From NCBI RefSeq assembly GCF_026167525.1, contig NZ_CP110679.1, positions 2,157,501 to 2,221,500 on the forward strand: 64,000 nt of DNA, in the 5' to 3' direction. The notes below the pieces were generated by a model. That model saw only the letters and a program-made list of their open reading frames with translations. It was not told where the DNA came from and made no database searches. Numbering within the stretch: the stretch's first letter is position 1; the number at the start of each line of letters is the position of its first letter. This DNA comes from Sphingomonas sp. M1-B02 (GTDB lineage: Bacteria; Pseudomonadota; Alphaproteobacteria; Sphingomonadales; Sphingomonadaceae). The position numbers and the translations under genes are program-made. Of this stretch, positions 62,444 to 64,000 are shown one piece after another.

Positions 62444-63826
62444 ATGACCCAATTCTCTGCCCCGCTCACCTATGCAGAAGCCCATATTGACGACAGTCTC
62501 GACCGGCTGTTCGCGCTGATGCGCGTGCCTTCGATCTCGACTGACCCGGCCTATGCCCAGCATTGCCAGCACGCCGCTCAGCTTCTCAGTGACGAACTCA
62601 CCGCGCTGGGCTTCACCGCCCGCGTCGCGTCCACGCCGGGCCACCCGATGGTCGTCGCGCATCATGAGGGCGAAGGACCGCACGTCCTCTTTTACGGCCA
62701 TTACGACGTGCAGCCGGTCGACCCGCTCGAGCTCTGGAAACGCGATCCGTTCGATCCGGTGCTGGAAACCCGCGCGGACGGCAGCAAGGCGATCGTCGGC
62801 CGCGGCGCATCCGACGACAAGGGCCAGCTGCGCACCTTCATCGAGGCGTGTCGCGCCTGGAAGGAGGCAGAAGGCAGGCTTCCGGTACGCGTCACCATAC
62901 TGTTTGAAGGCGAGGAGGAATCGGGCTCCGACAGCCTCGAGCCCTTTCTTCATGCGCATGTGGAGGAACTCAAGGCCGATTTCGCACTCATCTGCGACAC
63001 GTCGATGTGGGACCGAGAGACGCCTGGCCTGACGATCGGCCTGCGCGGCATGGCCGGTGGTCAGGTCACGATCCATGGCCCCTCGCGCGATCTCCACTCG
63101 GGCCTGTATGGCGGGCCGGCGCGCAATCCGATCCAGCTGCTGACGCAGATTCTAGGCGATCTGAAGGACGATCAGGGCCGAGTCACCCTGCCCGGTTTCT
63201 ATGACGGCGTCGCGCCGATCGACGCCGAGGTGCAGGCCTCGTGGGATGCCCTCGGCTTCGATTCCAAGGCGTTCCTCGCCGATGTCGGCCTAAGCGTTTC
63301 CGCAGGCGAAGCCGGCTTCGGCGTGCTCGAACAGAGCTGGGCCAGGCCGACCGCCGAGATCAATGGCATCTGGGGCGGCTATACCGGCGAGGGGTTCAAG
63401 ACCGTGATCCCGGCCCAGGCACATGCCAAAATCAGCTTCCGTCTCGTCGGCGATCAGGATCCCGATCAGGTCTGGGCCGCATTCGAAGAGCATGTCCGCG
63501 CGCATTTGCCCGCCGATTGCACCGCAGAGTTTAAGCCCCGCGCCGGGTCGCGCGCGATCAGCCTCGCGAGCGACAGCCCGCCGCTCGCCGCTACGCGCCG
63601 CGCGCTCGAGGCCGAATGGGGCAAGTCGGCCTTGCTCGCGAGCGGCGGATCGATCCCGGTGGTCAATTCGATCCGCTCGATCCTGGAAATGGACAGCGTG
63701 ATGGTCGGCTTCGCGCTCAACGACGACAATATTCACTCGCCCAACGAGAAATATGATCTCAACAGCTTCCACAAAGGCATCCGCTCCTGGGTGCGGATCC
63801 TCGGTCAGCTAGGCGAGCTGCGGTGA
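62444..63826 (+). CDS. M20-family metallopeptidase (dipeptidase)
   Basis: 460 residues from the ATG at 62444. Metal ligands are in VLFYGHYDVQPVDP (first His and Asp region), GRGASDDKGQL (bridging Asp) and TILFEGEEESGS (catalytic Glu pair); the lid domain with LRGMAGGQVTIHGPSRDLHSG is the usual dimerisation domain insert. It hydrolyses dipeptides or acylated amino acids in the cytoplasm; the exact substrate is not evident. A short gap of 40 bp leads to pdeM. Confidence 0.92.
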   Translation: MTQFSAPLTYAEAHIDDSLDRLFALMRVPSISTDPAYAQHCQHAAQLLSDELTALGFTARVASTPGHPMVVAHHEGEGPHVLFYGHYDVQPVDPLELWKRDPFDPVLETRADGSKAIVGRGASDDKGQLRTFIEACRAWKEAEGRLPVRVTILFEGEEESGSDSLEPFLHAHVEELKADFALICDTSMWDRETPGLTIGLRGMAGGQVTIHGPSRDLHSGLYGGPARNPIQLLTQILGDLKDDQGRVTLPGFYDGVAPIDAEVQASWDALGFDSKAFLADVGLSVSAGEAGFGVLEQSWARPTAEINGIWGGYTGEGFKTVIPAQAHAKISFRLVGDQDPDQVWAAFEEHVRAHLPADCTAEFKPRAGSRAISLASDSPPLAATRRALEAEWGKSALLASGGSIPVVNSIRSILEMDSVMVGFALNDDNIHSPNEKYDLNSFHKGIRSWVRILGQLGELR

Positions 63827-63865
63827 CCGATTGACGCCGGCGCCCTGAGCACCGATAGCGGCTTT

Positions 63866-64000
63866 ATGGTTCCCCTTTCGTTCGCAGGCCACGAATTTGC
63901 CGCCTTGGTGCAGGGTGCGCTCTATTGGCCCGCGCGTCGCGCCCTGTTGGTGGCGGATCTGCACTTCGAGAAGGGCAGCTGGTTCGCCAGCAAGGGCCAG
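63866..64000 (+). CDS. pdeM: PdeM-like metallophosphoesterase, 5' part only
   Basis: First 45 residues of a calcineurin-type phosphoesterase: after a short beta-rich lead (FAGHEFAALVQGALYWPARR) comes LLVADLHFEKGSWF with the first metal ligands D-x-H. This start is like the ligase-associated DNA damage response protein PdeM, which is normally encoded with a helicase and an ATP-dependent ligase; those genes would lie beyond the right edge. Confidence 0.7.
   Translation, partial: MVPLSFAGHEFAALVQGALYWPARRALLVADLHFEKGSWFASKGQ

Overview
The window is high-GC (roughly two thirds G+C over most of its length) chromosomal DNA of an alphaproteobacterium, most likely Sphingomonadaceae (Sphingomonas-like). 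The evidence is the gene content: a CcrM-type GANTC methyltransferase, a two-gene PntA with an adjacent aa3-oxidase subunit IV, DUF1134/EipA, DUF2254, DUF6456, a RcGTA-type head-gene block with a DUF2793 remnant, and tightly overlapping operons with ATGA/GTGA junctions. No species call is possible from the sequence alone.

Layout. 1-11.7 kb: housekeeping and envelope genes: a partial fatty acid desaturase; a vitamin B12 locus (cobalamin riboswitch, small membrane protein, BtuF-like protein); a secreted GH43 glycosidase; tRNA-Ser; EipA; a TonB; dihydroorotase with an overlapping SRPBCC protein; YgfZ; a secreted protein of unknown role; and an OmpA-type porin. 11.8-18.5 kb: a degenerate gene transfer agent or prophage head block on the minus strand (terS, terL, a spermidine-synthase-like gene, portal, a small membrane protein, protease, an alpha-helical unknown, capsid). 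The capsid gene carries an in-frame amber codon and is fused in frame to the tail end of a DUF2793 gene, so the whole tail module appears to be deleted. 18.52-21.61 kb: a lower-GC mobile element with 24-bp inverted ends, an IS1595-type transposase and passenger genes (an OB-fold membrane protein, DUF3800, two small proteins). It sits directly upstream of terS.

21.8-38.5 kb: signalling and envelope genes: a diguanylate cyclase, a DGPF protein with an ECF42-type sigma factor, a KaiC-like ATPase with a hybrid kinase, a DapF-like epimerase, a GST, DUF2339, PilZ, DUF6456, an XRE regulator, an L,D-transpeptidase, DUF2254, tRNA-Val and a winged-helix regulator with three candidate operators. 38.6-42.4 kb: the pnt proton-translocating transhydrogenase operon, interrupted by a DUF559 nuclease gene and an orphan HicB-like gene. 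The DUF559 gene lies between two inverted copies of a dispersed palindromic repeat; the same repeat pair occurs without the gene at 46.2 kb. 42.5-64 kb: a sigma-54 regulator, Mn-catalase, FolP, CcrM, an OmpA protein, RnhB, a ThiD-VOC fusion, GlmM, a DAACS transporter, glutathione reductase, Pgi, a lepB-rnc-era cluster, a sirtuin, a dapB-nth pair, tRNA-Arg, an M20 peptidase and the start of PdeM.

The most unusual points are the repeat/DUF559 cassette, the decayed GTA with its capsid fusion, and the IS1595-type element with passenger genes. All calls come from reading motifs and gene context; no database search was run.
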